A stretch of 64,000 nucleotides of DNA from positions 37,164,578-37,228,577 of the forward strand of contig NC_084793.1 of the NCBI RefSeq assembly GCF_963169125.1. Reading direction: 5' to 3'. Both the position numbers and the translations under genes were made by a program. Under the pieces are notes generated by a model. The model made no database searches, was not told the DNA's origin, and worked only from the letters and a program-made list of their open reading frames with translations. The stretch is from Humulus lupulus (lineage: Eukaryota > Streptophyta > Magnoliopsida > Rosales > Cannabaceae). Of this stretch, positions 1-11,214 are shown piece after piece; position 1 is the stretch's first letter, and every line of letters begins with the position of its first letter.

Positions 1-5
1 TTTCG

Positions 6-251
6 ATGGAGAAACTCACTGGAGAAACCTTCCTTAATTGGAAGCAGGACATCAACATAGAGTTGATTGGTGACAACTCTGAATTCGTCATGATTGAGGA
101 ATCCCCAGAACGAGCATTGTGTCCGCACGTTAGTGATGGCACCGTCAATGCTCGTGATGGTACCGTAAATGCTTGGATAGCACCAACTCTGCACGTTCGT
201 GATGGCACCGTAAATTCTCGGATGGCACCGTGTCTGCACGTTCGTGCTTAA
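6..251 (+). pseudogene. Copia gag N-terminal remnant with an internal repeat
   Basis: An 81-codon open stretch starts with the usual Copia gag opening (LTG..FLNWK, then a segment ending EESPE). After about residue 38 the normal gag helices are replaced by degenerate repeats encoding DGTVN-like words; the DNA at about 125-245 repeats GATGGCACCGT several times. The frame ends in a stop at 249-251, and matching gag reading resumes near 276 with much of the gag middle missing. This looks like a deletion with local repeat expansion in a dead copy. Confidence 0.7.
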
Positions 252-275
252 CTCAACTATGGTCTGACGCAGCTC

Positions 276-3200
276 ATGAACGAGCTTCAGATTATTGAAC
301 TTGTCATGGGTGGACCTAGTAAAGGATGTGAAAATAAGACTACTGATGTTGCTACACATCTAGCTAAGGCTGAAGCTAACCAAGCTTCGTCTTCGAAAGC
401 TGGAAACAAGAGGAAATGTGGACAACTAAACAACCCCAAGCCTGCAAAGACGACTGCACAACCAAGTGCACAGACGCCTAAGGGGATGAACAAGAAAAAC
501 AAGAAAGGTAAAGATAAGTTCTTTCACTGCAAAGAGAAGGGGCATTGGAAACAAGATTGCCCTAAGTTTCTAGCAGCGAAAAACAAAGGTAATGATTATA
601 GTTCATTTATCTTGGAAACATGTGTTTTAGAGAATGATAAATCCATTTGGATTAATGATTCTGGATCTACCAACCATGTTTGTAACTCTTTACAGCTTCT
701 TGAATCGTGGGAGGAAGTGAACGAAGGCGACTTAAAGAATAGAGTTGGGAACAGAGCATTCGTTGCGGTCCAAGCTAGAGGAAGAGCTCGTCTGAAGTTC
801 GGAAATAAATTTTTAATTTTAAAAGATGAATTTTTTATTATGGATTTTAGTAAAAATTTAATTTCAGTTTTCATGTTGCAATTAGAACGATTTGTTATGA
901 CTTTCACAAGTTTTAATATATCTATTTCTTTCAATGGATCACAATTGTGTATTGCATGTTTGGAAAACGGGATTTATATTCTGGGACCTAACGAACCCCT
1001 CGCTCTTAACAATGATTTATTCAAAGTAGCTAAACCTAGGACCAATAAACGTCAAAAGACCGATAACAATAATATGACGTATTTATGGCACTTGAGACTA
1101 GGTCACATTGGCTATGATAGGATTCAAAGACTTACAAAGGACGGACCTTTGAGGGAACTCACCTTAGGTGAATTACCTATCTGTGAATCTTGTCTAGAAG
1201 TCAAACTGACCAAGCGTCCATTCTCTGCAAAGGGTGATAGGGCCAAAGAACCACTTGGTCTTGTGCATTTAGATGTTTGTGGACCTTTGAATATACAAGC
1301 CAGGGGTGGTTTTGAGTATTTCGTCACTTTCATTGATGATTACTCTAGATACTCATGTCTTTACCTAATGCATAGGAAATCAGAAACATTTTCAAAGTTT
1401 CAGGAATTCCTAGCAATGGCTCAGAACCAATTAGGTAAAAGGTTAAATATCTTGCGATCTGATAGGGGTGGAGAATATTTGGATATGCAGTTCCAAGATC
1501 ATTTAACTGAACTTGGGATTTTATCACAACTTACTGCTCCAGGTACTCCGCAACAAAATGGTGTAGCGGAACGCCGAAATAGAACTTTATTGGAAATGGT
1601 TAGATGCATGCTTAGTTACTCAACTCTACCAACTTCGTTCTGGGGACATGCAATTGAAACCGCAAATGACATTCTCAATGTCATGCCGTCAAAATCAATC
1701 CCCAAAACACCTTTAGAACGCTGGAATGGTCGTGAACCTAGTTTACGCCATTATAGAATCTGGGGGTGTCCCGCTCACGTCCTAAGGAAAAAGGAGGGAA
1801 AGCTAGAATCGCAAACTGAAGTTTGCATGTTTGTTGGCTATCCTAAAGGTACTCGGGGTGGACTTTTCTACAGTCATTCAGAAAAGAAAGTGTTTACTTC
1901 TACAAATGCTACTTTTCTGGAAAATGACTATGTCCAGAACTTTAAACCTCGCAGCAAAGTAGTTTTAGAGGAGATGGTTAAAGAATTGACTCCAACCAAT
2001 GTTCCATCGTCATCAACGCGAGTTGATGATGAAATTCCCACTCTTCATGTACAACCGACGCAAGTCGATAAAAATGAAGAAAGCACCACTGTTCCTGAGC
2101 AAACAATCACGGAGCCTCGTCGTAGTGGGAGGGTTTCTAGAAACCCAGTTCGCTATGGTTTGGATGGTGAAACCAATATGGTTGTTGGTGACACTAGTGA
2201 TGATGATCCATTGTCTTTCAAACAGGCAATGGCTAGCCCTGAAAAGGAACTATGGCTCGAAGCCATGAAACAGGAAATGGAGTCTATGTACTCAAATTCC
2301 GTCTGGGATCTTGTCGAAGCACCTAGTGACTTTAGGGCCATTGGGTGCAAGTGAATCAACAAGAAGAAACGAGGTGTTGATGGAAATATCGAGACTTATA
2401 AAGCTCGATTAGTGGCAAAGGGTTATACCCAAAGAGAAGGCGTGGACTATGAGGAAACTTTTAGTCCGGTAGCCATGCTCAAATCCATTCGCACCCTCCT
2501 ATCCATAGCAGCCGCTCTCGAATATGAGATTTGGCAAATGGACGTCAAGACAACTTTTCTTAACGGAAAGCTTGACGAGGTCATTTATATGGATCAGCCA
2601 GAATGATTTAAAGTATCTGGACAAGAAGGAAAAGTTTGTAAGTTAAATAGGTCCATCTATGGACTTAAGCAAGCTTCTCGTTCCTGGAATCTTAGGTTTG
2701 ATGAAATAATCAAAACCAATGGCTTTGAAAAAAATATTGATGAGCCCTGTGTTTACCAACTGAAGCAAATCAAATAGTGGTATTCCTGGTTCTTAATGTA
2801 GATGATATCTTACTCATTGGAAACAATGTTAAGAAATTATCAGATGTGAAGAATTGGCTGAGCACTCAATTCCAGATGAAGGATTTGGGTGAAGCAAGTT
2901 ATGTTCTAGGTATCCAGATCATCAGGGATAGAAAGAACAAACTTTTAGCTCTATCTCAAGCAGCTTACATTGATAAAGTGCTTGAACGTTTCTCAATGAC
3001 AAATTCCAAGAAAGGGCGTCTACCGTCCCGCCATGGAATTCATCTTTCAAAGAAGCAGTCTCCCCAGACTCCTGAAGAGGAAGATGCAATGAGAAAAGTT
3101 CCTTACGCATCTGCAGTTGGAAGTCTGATGTATGCCATGTTGTGTACTAGACCAGATATCTGCTATGCAGTGGGAGTAGTGAGCAGGTATCAGTCAAACC

Positions 3201-3775
3201 CAGGACCAAAACATTGGATAGTAGTTAAGCATATCCTGAAGTATTTGAGACGGACTAGGGATTATATGTTAGTCTACAAGGGTGGTGTTCTGAACCCTGT
3301 AGGCTACACCAATTCAGATTTTCAGACTGATGTCGATGACAGAAATTCTACCTCTGGAATGATGTTTACTCTTGGGGGTGGAGCTGTGATTTGGAGAAGC
3401 TTAAAGCATTCTGCAATCTCAGATTCCACCATGGAGGCTGAGTACATAGCTGCATCAGAAGCAGCTAAGGAAATAGTCTGGCTAAAGAAGTTCTATTCGG
3501 ATCTTGGTGTTATTCCAGAAATAGATAAACCGCTTGTGTTGTTTTGTGACAATACAGGAGCGATAACCAACTCGAAAGAACCTCGTAGTCACAATAGGAG
3601 TAAGCATATAGAAAGGAAGTATCACATTATTCGAGAATATGTGGCCAGGGGAGATGTGAAGGTTATGAAGATTGCAACTGAAGACAATCTTCCAGATCTG
3701 TTTACAAAGACACTACCAGAATCTACATTTGATAAGCATATCAAGGAGATGGGATTAGTAGAATTAAGGCATTAG
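276..3775 (+). pseudogene. Copia gag-pol polyprotein, broken
   Basis: The first open part (276-2354) holds a CX2CX4HX4C zinc knuckle at about residues 84-97, the protease motif DSGS near 127, the integrase zinc-binding region around 273-315, and the integrase core with D in DVCGP, D in FIDDYSRY and the SDRGGEY / [10 protein letters not shown] blocks. It stops at 2352-2354 where RT normally continues GCKW. RT continues in 2412-2606 (KGYTQ, QMDVKT), stops again at 2604-2606, runs on in frame to about 2755, then shifts into 2777-3775, which carries RT palm and RNase H (TRPDICYA, STMEAEYIA, SKHIERKYH, DLFTK). The catalytic YVDD reads NVDD. At least two stops, one frame change and one active-site change make it non-functional. 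Confidence 0.93.
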
Positions 3776-3788
3776 TTTCAATTAGTGC

Positions 3789-3799
3789 AAGTGGGAGTT
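3789..3799 (+). other. Polypurine tract of the Copia element
   Basis: A purine-rich run (AAGTGGGAGTT) stands directly before the TGTTGGGG start of the LTR and just after the pol stop. This is the expected position of the plus-strand primer in LTR retrotransposons. Confidence 0.75.
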
Positions 3800-5656
3800 T
3801 GTTGGGGTTTTATGCCCTAATTAAAACCCAAATTCTTTGTAATCTCATTTTATTATCAATAAAAGAATAGAAATCATTTTTTGACCTTGTCAATCACTTT
3901 TCTCACATGTTTTATTTTCATGATTATTTGTTTAATATAAACTTCTATTAAATCCCGAGCATATAGCTAATCTTATTTATAGTGACGTAATCATAGTGGA
4001 ATATAAATATGATTATATGTTCAAAATAAGTTAGTCCTAAGATTAGTCAGTGCACCGGATTTACACTGACTTGCCAATCTACGATATGATCTACTTACAC
4101 ATTACAGTGTTATGTTCTTTCCTGAACATTAGCAAAGTAGATAAGATCGGATGTATTTGTTACATCGGACAGGACCGATATTGACAGTTGATAAGATAAG
4201 TAAACATACCGTTATTATCTATTCCAGTCATATCATATAGTTGACCATAGGTCAATTCAATCTCAATTCTGAGTGGTTAGTATTCTAACTGATTATATTA
4301 TTTGAGTTCTTTGACTTGTTCGTTACCAGCTTACCCTACGGATTAGCCCATACTTACATCTTGGGAACTCGGTAGTACAATTGAGTGGGAGGGTTAATCA
4401 TAGATATGAACATCTATAGCTTCTGATGAAGAAGTGAAATGATGGTTTCCTTTTAGTTTGGTTCAAGGTGTTAAATGATAGAGATCTCATTTCAGTAATT
4501 AAATTAGTTTACTGAAATATCATTTACAAGGAACTAAGTGTTTTAAGGATAAAATACAATGAGGGGCAAAACGGTATTTTAGTCCTATCTCATTATAGAC
4601 CGTCTATAGAAGATTGAGTGAAAATTATGGTTGTAACAATGGATAATTAATAGCGTATCTATATTTGTTATAGAGCGTTCTATGAATTCAAGAGTGCAAT
4701 TCCGAGTCTATAGTGGAGTCACGAGGAATTAATAAGTTAGTAAATTTATTTGTTAGATTTATGATAACTTATTGGAGCTTGATTTCATAGGCCCATGGTC
4801 CCCATTGTACCTTGGATAAAATCATCTAGATAGTCTCAATTAATTGATTTAATTATCAATTAGAATTATCAAAGTTGACCAGGTCAATTTTGGATAGTTT
4901 CACAGAGTTGTGTAATTTTGAGAAGAAAAGAGAAATTATGGCAGATTTATTAGTTAAGATAAATTGGTATCTAAATTAATAAATAAATTTAAATCAAGGT
5001 TCAAATTATAAATAATTAATTTGATAAAGGATTTAAATAATTATTTAATTAATTAAATCAATAGAAAATAATACAGGCCTTGATTTCAAGTCCAATGGGC
5101 TTATAATCAAATGGGAAATTTCACGGGCCTATAGCCTATGATAATTTCGACCTAGGGCTTCAAAATGGCTGTTATTTTGATGATTTTTTAATTAAATTAA
5201 ATGACCTAATTGAGTCTATAAAAGGAGTGCTTAGAGAGAAGATTTCAGAGACGACAGATAAGTCACAAGTCAGATTTTTTGATAGTTTTATATTCTCTCT
5301 AAACACAAGTCCTTTTCTAAGCCTCTTTGTTATTTTCTCTTCTTCTCTCTATATCTATCTCATGTGTTGAGAATTGCCCACACTAGTCTAGGTGGTTCTA
5401 AGGATACATTGGAAGATCGTGAAGAAAATAGAAGATCGGTTCAGTTTCTTGATAATACTCTGCGACAGAGAGGATACAAGAGTTAGAGAAACTGAAGGAA
5501 GGACTCTTAATTCTGCTGCGTATACTGTAAGTATTATATTATTTGTTTCTCTTTGAATTCAATTTTAGAAACATGTTTTAGGCTATCTTGTATTAATTTG
5601 TTTAATATTAGATATACATGAAAATAAATAGAGATCCTGTATAAGCTTTTCCAACA
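3800..5656 (+). repeat. 3' LTR of the Copia element
   Basis: The LTR starts TGTTGGGGTTTTATGCCC after the polypurine tract and ends CTTTTCCAACA, giving TG...CA ends with the short inverted repeat TGTTG / CCAACA. Its length is 1857 bp. It holds a TATA box at 5217 and a downstream transcribed-type region rich in CTCT. No open reading frame of note occurs in it. Confidence 0.85.
5217..5225 (+). promoter_or_regulatory. TATA box in the Copia LTR
   Basis: TATAAAAGG lies about 430 bp before the LTR end, the usual place for a U3 promoter element. Downstream is a CTCT-rich stretch typical of plant LTR leaders. In a 3' LTR it could drive readout on the plus strand, antisense to the captured gene fragments at 5.7-11.2 kb. 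Confidence 0.6.
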
Positions 5657-6126
5657 CTCTGAGCTTCCATTGCAGCCCTATTTGCTTCTTCAACTCTGAG
5701 TTTTGCCTGCATCAGAAAATACTTTTATTACTAACAACAGCATAAAACCAAGATAATATACCAAAGTGCATTAAGATTATATCAGAAGAATATGTGAGAA
5801 TAATAGAGGGCTGTGACAACCATCTTTAGACATCTACCAAAAGAAATGAATAATCTGGGCAAAGTCAACAAACCTCAGCTTCTGCTTTGGCTTTTTCTTG
5901 GCGGAGTTTTTCTTCCAGGAGAGCTTTCTCTTTCCTTTTGGCCCCTTCATAAGCCGCATCACTTCTTATTTTCCTTTCTTCTATCTGGGACCTGAGTTCA
6001 TGGTCCCTTTGGATAGCAGTCAAGTGATTATTAAGTGCTTCGACACTACAGATGATGACCCAAAAATTAGAAAATAGAAAGTCCAAATCTGACTTAAACA
6101 ATAAAAAAGAAGAAGGAGATGAGAAA

Positions 6127-8019
6127 TGTAATGCCCCAACTACTCTAGACTTTTGGACCATTAACAAAAACTAAACATACTAATCCTTAATAAAACTTAC
6201 ATTGTTAAAATACCATAACTTTATTAGAAAACTTGTAAAAATAAGAGTTACTTACATAAATTGTCAAGTAGGATATGGGATCCCATTGTTTTAAAAACAA
6301 AACATAATTTAAAATAAAAAGGAGTTACATAGCAAGTGCGGAAAAATACATGTAAAACCATAAAAACAAGACTACATCCTCGAAAATCGAACTCTCGACT
6401 CCTTGAATCCATTCATCACCGATACACATTCTCCAAGCATCCACGAATCTTACCGCCACTATAGCTATTTTCCTGCACATATAAACAAAAAGGAATGAGC
6501 CTAATGCCCAGCAAGGAAAATCTACCACATAGTTCATATACATAAATTTCATAGGAAACATAAAAATACTTAACATAACACTTATATCATACACATACTA
6601 TAATGGCCATTATTACTTGGGGTCCCATAGACTAAACAAGTCATATGCCCATGAGATTAGTGGGGTCCTACTAGCTAAGCAGGTCATATGCCCATAATCT
6701 ATTTGGGGTCTTGTTAGTCATATGGGTCATATGCCCAAGCCTACAAACATACATATCATAACACTTATCATAACATAAGAAACATAAGATAACATATAAA
6801 ACATATAACATATGAATTTCTATCCTATTTTCCTTACCAAAATTACCGGGATAAGAGGACAGAGGTGGGACTTTGGAACACTCCTAAGAACCATTTGAAA
6901 AAGAGTGAGTATAGAGAAGAAGAGAAATGAAAGGAAATGGAAGGACTAAACCATTGAGAAAAATACTTACCAAAACCTTTTTGCTCAAGAACTTAGATTT
7001 CCTAACCAAAATAAAAATTAAGGTTAGAGGCTGAGTAGAAGACTATGAGAACTTAAAGTAAAATAATACCAATGAACTAAGGTGTAGAAATACCTTGAAG
7101 ACTTGTAGACCAATCTAAACCTCGAACCGAAATACTATGAAACCTTACTTCCCCAAGTGTTTGATAAGCTTATGATGATCAAGCTTATGATTTCCCCACC
7201 CAAGTGTTTACACTCTCACACTCACCTAGCAACTTGCAGCCTCTGAACTTAGAGTAAAAGGTGAATAATGGCTGGGTACTAGGTCCTATTTATAGAGTTT
7301 AGGAATGAAAGGATCTTAATTTAACTTGAATAAAAATAATGGCTTTTTAGGTGAAAATAATTTGAATAATCGTTCAGCAGAGGCTAAAGACTCGTTCAAA
7401 AAGGTGCTGGACTTATCAAAAGGTTGAATGGCTGAATGGAAAACAAATTCAAAAACTTTCAAAATAAGTTGAAGGAGGCGATATATCGCCCCCTGTAGGC
7501 GATATATCGCCTGGGCCAGTATGCCCGAGGCAGTCGTGCATCGTTTCGTGTTTTCCGTATCTACGTGCTGCGATATATCGGCATTCGCTAATTATTTAAA
7601 CACGAAATTACACATTTTTAGCTTAATTCAAATTGAGTAAACAGCCTTGACTAAGCCCTTAAACATATTCAAAGTTGCTGACTGACCTTAGAGCATTCAA
7701 ACTTTACCCTTATTAAATTAAATCCTCAAAATACTTAATCCTTAATCATCCATTCATAACATGTGCTTAAAATCCTATTGGTTCTTATCTAAACCTTATA
7801 GTATAATAAATATTAACCTTAATATCAGCCATATTAATCAAACCTTAGGTTAACATTAATATTCTTAAACTATAGGTTAAACTTAGAAAATCTACAGGTA
7901 CTACTATGAGTGTCCAAATAATTCCCGGTCTGAACCAAAAATCCACAGTCATAAAGATAATACTATAAATACTATAATACTACCATCTAACTAGCTAAGT
8001 AAAGTTCTTGGACTCTACA
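6127..8019 (-). mobile_element. Gypsy solo LTR in the captured GLE1 intron
   Basis: The LTR is bounded by TGTAATGCCCC on the left and GGACTCTACA on the right and is flanked on both sides by the perfect 5-bp duplication AGAAA (6122-6126 and 8020-8024). No internal domain is present, so it is a solo LTR formed by recombination. Orientation is inferred from the solo LTR at 41461, which has the same left end. It contains a triplicated 43-44 bp repeat at 6617-6740 and three copies of a GCGATATATCG-type palindrome at 7485-7580. Confidence 0.9.
6617..6740. repeat. Tandem repeat, about 44 bp x 3, in the solo LTR
   Basis: Three degenerate units start at 6617, 6661 and 6704. Each begins TGGGGTC and ends with CATATGCCCA. 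Similar internal tandem repeats occur at comparable places in the related LTRs at 45.2 kb and 47.5 kb. Confidence 0.75.
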
Positions 8020-9085
8020 AGAAATCATTAAAATTCCAGGGAAAAAAAATATCAAAAGCATGAGCACTTCAATGAGGGGAGGCAAAAAAAACAATACAGC
8101 ATTATTAACAAAGGAATTGCAGTCTTCCATTTTTCTTCCATCAAGTATGGCTGAATTTCAAGTGCCGACTCATTCTCAGAGTCGTCATCATCACTAAGAG
8201 ATAAATAGAAACTAGCGAGATCTCTAACAATCAATGTGATATCATGTATTTATCTTTCCTGAAACTTCATGGAAAAAAATAAAAATACCATTCAATGCAA
8301 CGGTACCCTAGTCGCATTGAAGTCCCCGTTGTTACAACACCATCCCCATAGTCCCACCTCCATGCTAAATGTAGAGAACTTTTGAAATGCAATTCAGAAA
8401 TGTAAAATAGAGAGGACAAGAATATTTCTACACAATACATTTTGCATAAAACTTTGCTATTACTTAATGTTGAAATTATCATTGATTCTAGGTGATATTA
8501 CAGCCGTATTTTACAACTGTGATCAGTTATTAATTTTCTCATTTGTAATAATGCTGATAGTATGCTACCAGAATATATCTTTATAAGCAATTAATTAGGA
8601 GAAAACTCTTATATATTCAACCTTAAATGAATGAATAAATTGCCTACATATGGAAGCGAATTTTCAATTATCAAATGGCCAAATTCTCACAATCCAATTT
8701 GGTTGTATCCTCAATTAGACAAGTGCCAATGATCTCCATTTCATCATTACAAAAAAAGACATAAAGGTAGTGTGCAAAACATAGTATTTCAGGCAAAAAA
8801 ATAAGAACAAATTTACAAAACATGAAAAATTTAAATCTAATTTCATTTCTTTTCACTTCTGTGATCAAGAACCTAAAATATGCAAATGAAATACAATTGC
8901 AAAAACTGATATGCAAATAATCATAGTTTAACTTTAAGAGAGTAGAGCTTCAGATCACACTTATAATATACTTAATAAGCTAGCTATAACAAATAAAAAC
9001 ACTTAGTGACACTATAATAAATAAGAGTTCAAGCAAATGTTTTGCAACTGTTAATGAGACAAGAAAACAACAACAGAACAAAAAC

Positions 9086-9194
9086 CTGAACACCAGGATG
9101 TGTCTCATGCATGAACTCAAACAATTTGTTCACAACAGTTTTTAGGAACCTCCAGTGAGCTCTTAGAAACCTCAGGTACTGTCCAACAACATAC
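9086..9194 (-). pseudogene. XPO1: XPO1/CRM1 exportin exon, captured
   Basis: One exon-like block of 109 bp is preceded by TGTAG and followed by GTTTTTG on the minus strand. It encodes [16 protein letters not shown] and [15 protein letters not shown], a highly conserved segment of the HEAT-repeat nuclear export receptor exportin-1. Flanking DNA reads as intron-like, AT-rich sequence, and no neighbouring XPO1 exon was recognised. It is a single-exon fragment inside the Pack-CACTA in the same orientation as its neighbours, without coding ability by itself. Confidence 0.85.
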
Positions 9195-9691
9195 CTACAG
9201 AAAGAGAGGAGGATTATGTACAAGATTTCAAAAAAGTACTGGTTGTATACCTCCAACCAATTTTGTCATAGTTCTCAAATTTACTCAATTAAAATCAAGT
9301 GGCTAAAATTCATGGTTTCTACAAATGACCAAAGAATATGGATGTAATGAGGTGTTATGGCCTGGGGCAGATCTCAAAAATTTGAACACGAACATGTAAA
9401 CATATGCGAACACGGACATCATATTGCCCTAGTATTTTTTTTAAGAAACAAAGGACCACAACTTGTATTATTACTGACAAGAATAATACAAACAGAAGAA
9501 GGTGTACAAAGATATTGCCCTAATAGTTAAGTGAAAAAATTTGAACCAATTCATCATAAAGTGTTTCCTTTAGTCCAATTCATCTCAAACATAAATTTTT
9601 ACAATTATTTTGATAATAGAAACTTAGCTAACATCAAAGAATTAAAACACACAAAAATAGAAACATTAATTAAAAGTGAGAGAAAAGAAAC

Positions 9692-10225
9692 CTGAGAAGC
9701 AGTTGGTGCAACAGGCCTAGGGAAAAATACATTTCCTTTGCATTCTTCCCCTCCATGCTACAGAGAATGCATCTCAGATTCATACTTGCTTGTCTTTGCC
9801 ATCCAATCTGCTGAAAGGGTCCGCATATCAGAAAGAATCCTAAAAATTAGCAATCAAATCAACATATAAGTTTTTTGGAACATCCTACTCGTAATACAAC
9901 TAATATACATAATAGGATATTAAATGAATTAGCCTTGAAATTCAGGAAAGGAAATATTTTCATTTGGAAATTTGTTGTCTTACTAGTGTAATGATTCTAG
10001 GCATAGTGTATATCAGGGTAGCATCAACTGTTTAGATGGAATGTCCAATTGAGTCAATCAGAGTAAATAACAAATATGTTAACCATTTAAATAACTAAAA
10101 ACAAAGTAAAACCCCACCTAGAGAGATCCTTCTTCTTCTGAAAGGTAGTCCTCAACATAGTAGCCAATATATTCTGGACAAAATCCTGGACCTCTGCATG
10201 TATTGTTTCCCATAAAGCAATAATG
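9692..10225 (-). pseudogene. PIR: PIR/SRA1 (WAVE complex) gene fragment, two exons
   Basis: The first block (10118 to about 10225) encodes ALWETIHAEVQDFVQ and MLRTTFQKKKDLSR; the second (9692-9839) encodes ILSDMRTLSADWMAKTSK and ends RPVAPTASQ. Splice signals fit: CTAG|GT after the first, TTTAG before and CAG|GT after the second. Both match the plant PIROGI/KLUNKER/SRA1 protein, a subunit of the SCAR/WAVE complex controlling actin nucleation. The second exon has an in-frame TAG at 9758-9760, so it is degraded. The start of the first block is unclear because no good acceptor is visible. Confidence 0.82.
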
Positions 10226-10708
10226 TTGAGTTTTATTTTGAAAAACAAAGAGATAGAAAGTCAAATATGAAAAGAACTAGAACTAAAACAATTGTACAAT
10301 GTAATTTTATACCTTCATTCCCTCTATTACATCCTCAAGAGTAATAACCTATAACAGAGAAAGAAAAAAAGTCCGGATTAATAAAAAAAAATGTTTTGCA
10401 ACTGTTAACGAGAACACAAAACAATAGCACCACCAACACAAAACATAGAACATCAAAAATCAATATCATATTCAAATTTCATGCTAAGATCAAAGTAGCC
10501 CCTCACTTCAAAAAAAAAATAAAAAATCAGCCCCTCTTCCTCACGGTGTAGGCTCAATCACCTTCATCACTTAAAAAAAACAATATATATTACTATACTA
10601 CAAACACAAAGAAAGAGCTTAGGCTAAAAACCTTTCAAAATGGCACATAAATTATGGTCACTTATATTTAACTTCTTATGTTTTGGCAAAAGAACTACTT
10701 TCTGTTAC

Positions 10709-11214
10709 CTTGGAGGTCAACTCATCTAAAGCTAAATAAGCTTCAGCTTCCAATTCTCTTGTGCGAGCATCAAGACAACTACAAATAGCTTCTAGTGCAA
10801 CTTCTAAGGCCCAGAATTCGAATGGAAACTCTGCATTGCATGACACAAGGTATCCAAAACCATCATAAATATTAAGCTCAAGCGATAATCTAAAATGATA
10901 ACAAGAAAGCATACAAATAGCTTAATATAAAAAGAAAGCACTATATAAGTATTCTAACACTTGTTCTAGTAATGCCACATTCAAGGTTCAATGTAAGCAC
11001 AAGAACTAGACAAGGAAACTAAGCATAAAACTATAATTTCATGATGCATTGGCATACCATTTTCTTCGCTGGTTTCAGTTTCATCTCGTACCCCTGAGGC
11101 TTTCTCTTCTTCTTCACCATGGCCTTTAGAACTGGCTCTTGTTAAAGGTAAACATCTTTGAAGTTCCTCTACAATGGGGATTACATTGTCATCGAATGGA
11201 TCTCTAAGCAGCAC
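10709..11214 (-). pseudogene. MRS2: MRS2/CorA-type magnesium transporter fragment, two exons
   Basis: The first exon (11058-11214) follows TATAG and encodes VLLRDPFDDNVIPIVEELQR then an acidic linker. The second (10709-10830) follows TGCAG and encodes [30 protein letters not shown] and LDELTSK, ending at AAG|GTAACA. These are adjacent segments of the N-terminal cytosolic/matrix domain of plant MRS2/MGT Mg2+ channels. The two transmembrane helices with the GMN motif are absent. The family normally has R in F.FRALEVALE where W is read here, so some decay is visible. Confidence 0.85.

Larger units (their letters stand above)
1..5656 (+). mobile_element. Ty1/Copia retrotransposon, 3' part, decayed
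   Basis: Order seen: gag remnant, zinc knuckle, protease, integrase, reverse transcriptase, RNase H, polypurine tract, 3' LTR. Integrase before RT is the Copia order. The 5' LTR and the start of gag lie left of the window. The coding part has internal stops and at least one frame change, so the copy cannot move by itself. Its right end abuts sequence reading as a GLE1 exon on the other strand, so it was inserted into the gene-capturing CACTA element. The target duplication cannot be checked because the left end is missing. Confidence 0.92.
5657..8225 (-). pseudogene. GLE1: GLE1 nucleoporin gene fragment, interrupted by TEs
   Basis: Three exon-like blocks read in GLE1 order on the minus strand. 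An acidic block (about 8120-8225: LSDDDDSENES, YLMEE) resembles the N-terminal acidic part of plant GLE1. A 172-bp block (5874-6045) encodes ALNNHLTAIQRDHE, then QIEERKIRSDAAYE and a K/E-rich coiled coil, with AG before it and GT after it. A 50-bp block (5657-5706) continues the coil (AKLRVEEANRAAMEAQ) after a GCAG acceptor and is cut by the Copia LTR. GLE1 is an mRNA-export factor of the nuclear pore. Here it lacks the C-terminal domain within view, and its intron holds a solo LTR, so it is a captured, dead fragment. Confidence 0.78.

Noticed and set aside
5657..11214. A single real multi-exon host gene on the minus strand
   Set aside because: Exon blocks match four unrelated proteins and each lacks most of its parent, with a stop and TE insertions; a captured mosaic explains it better.
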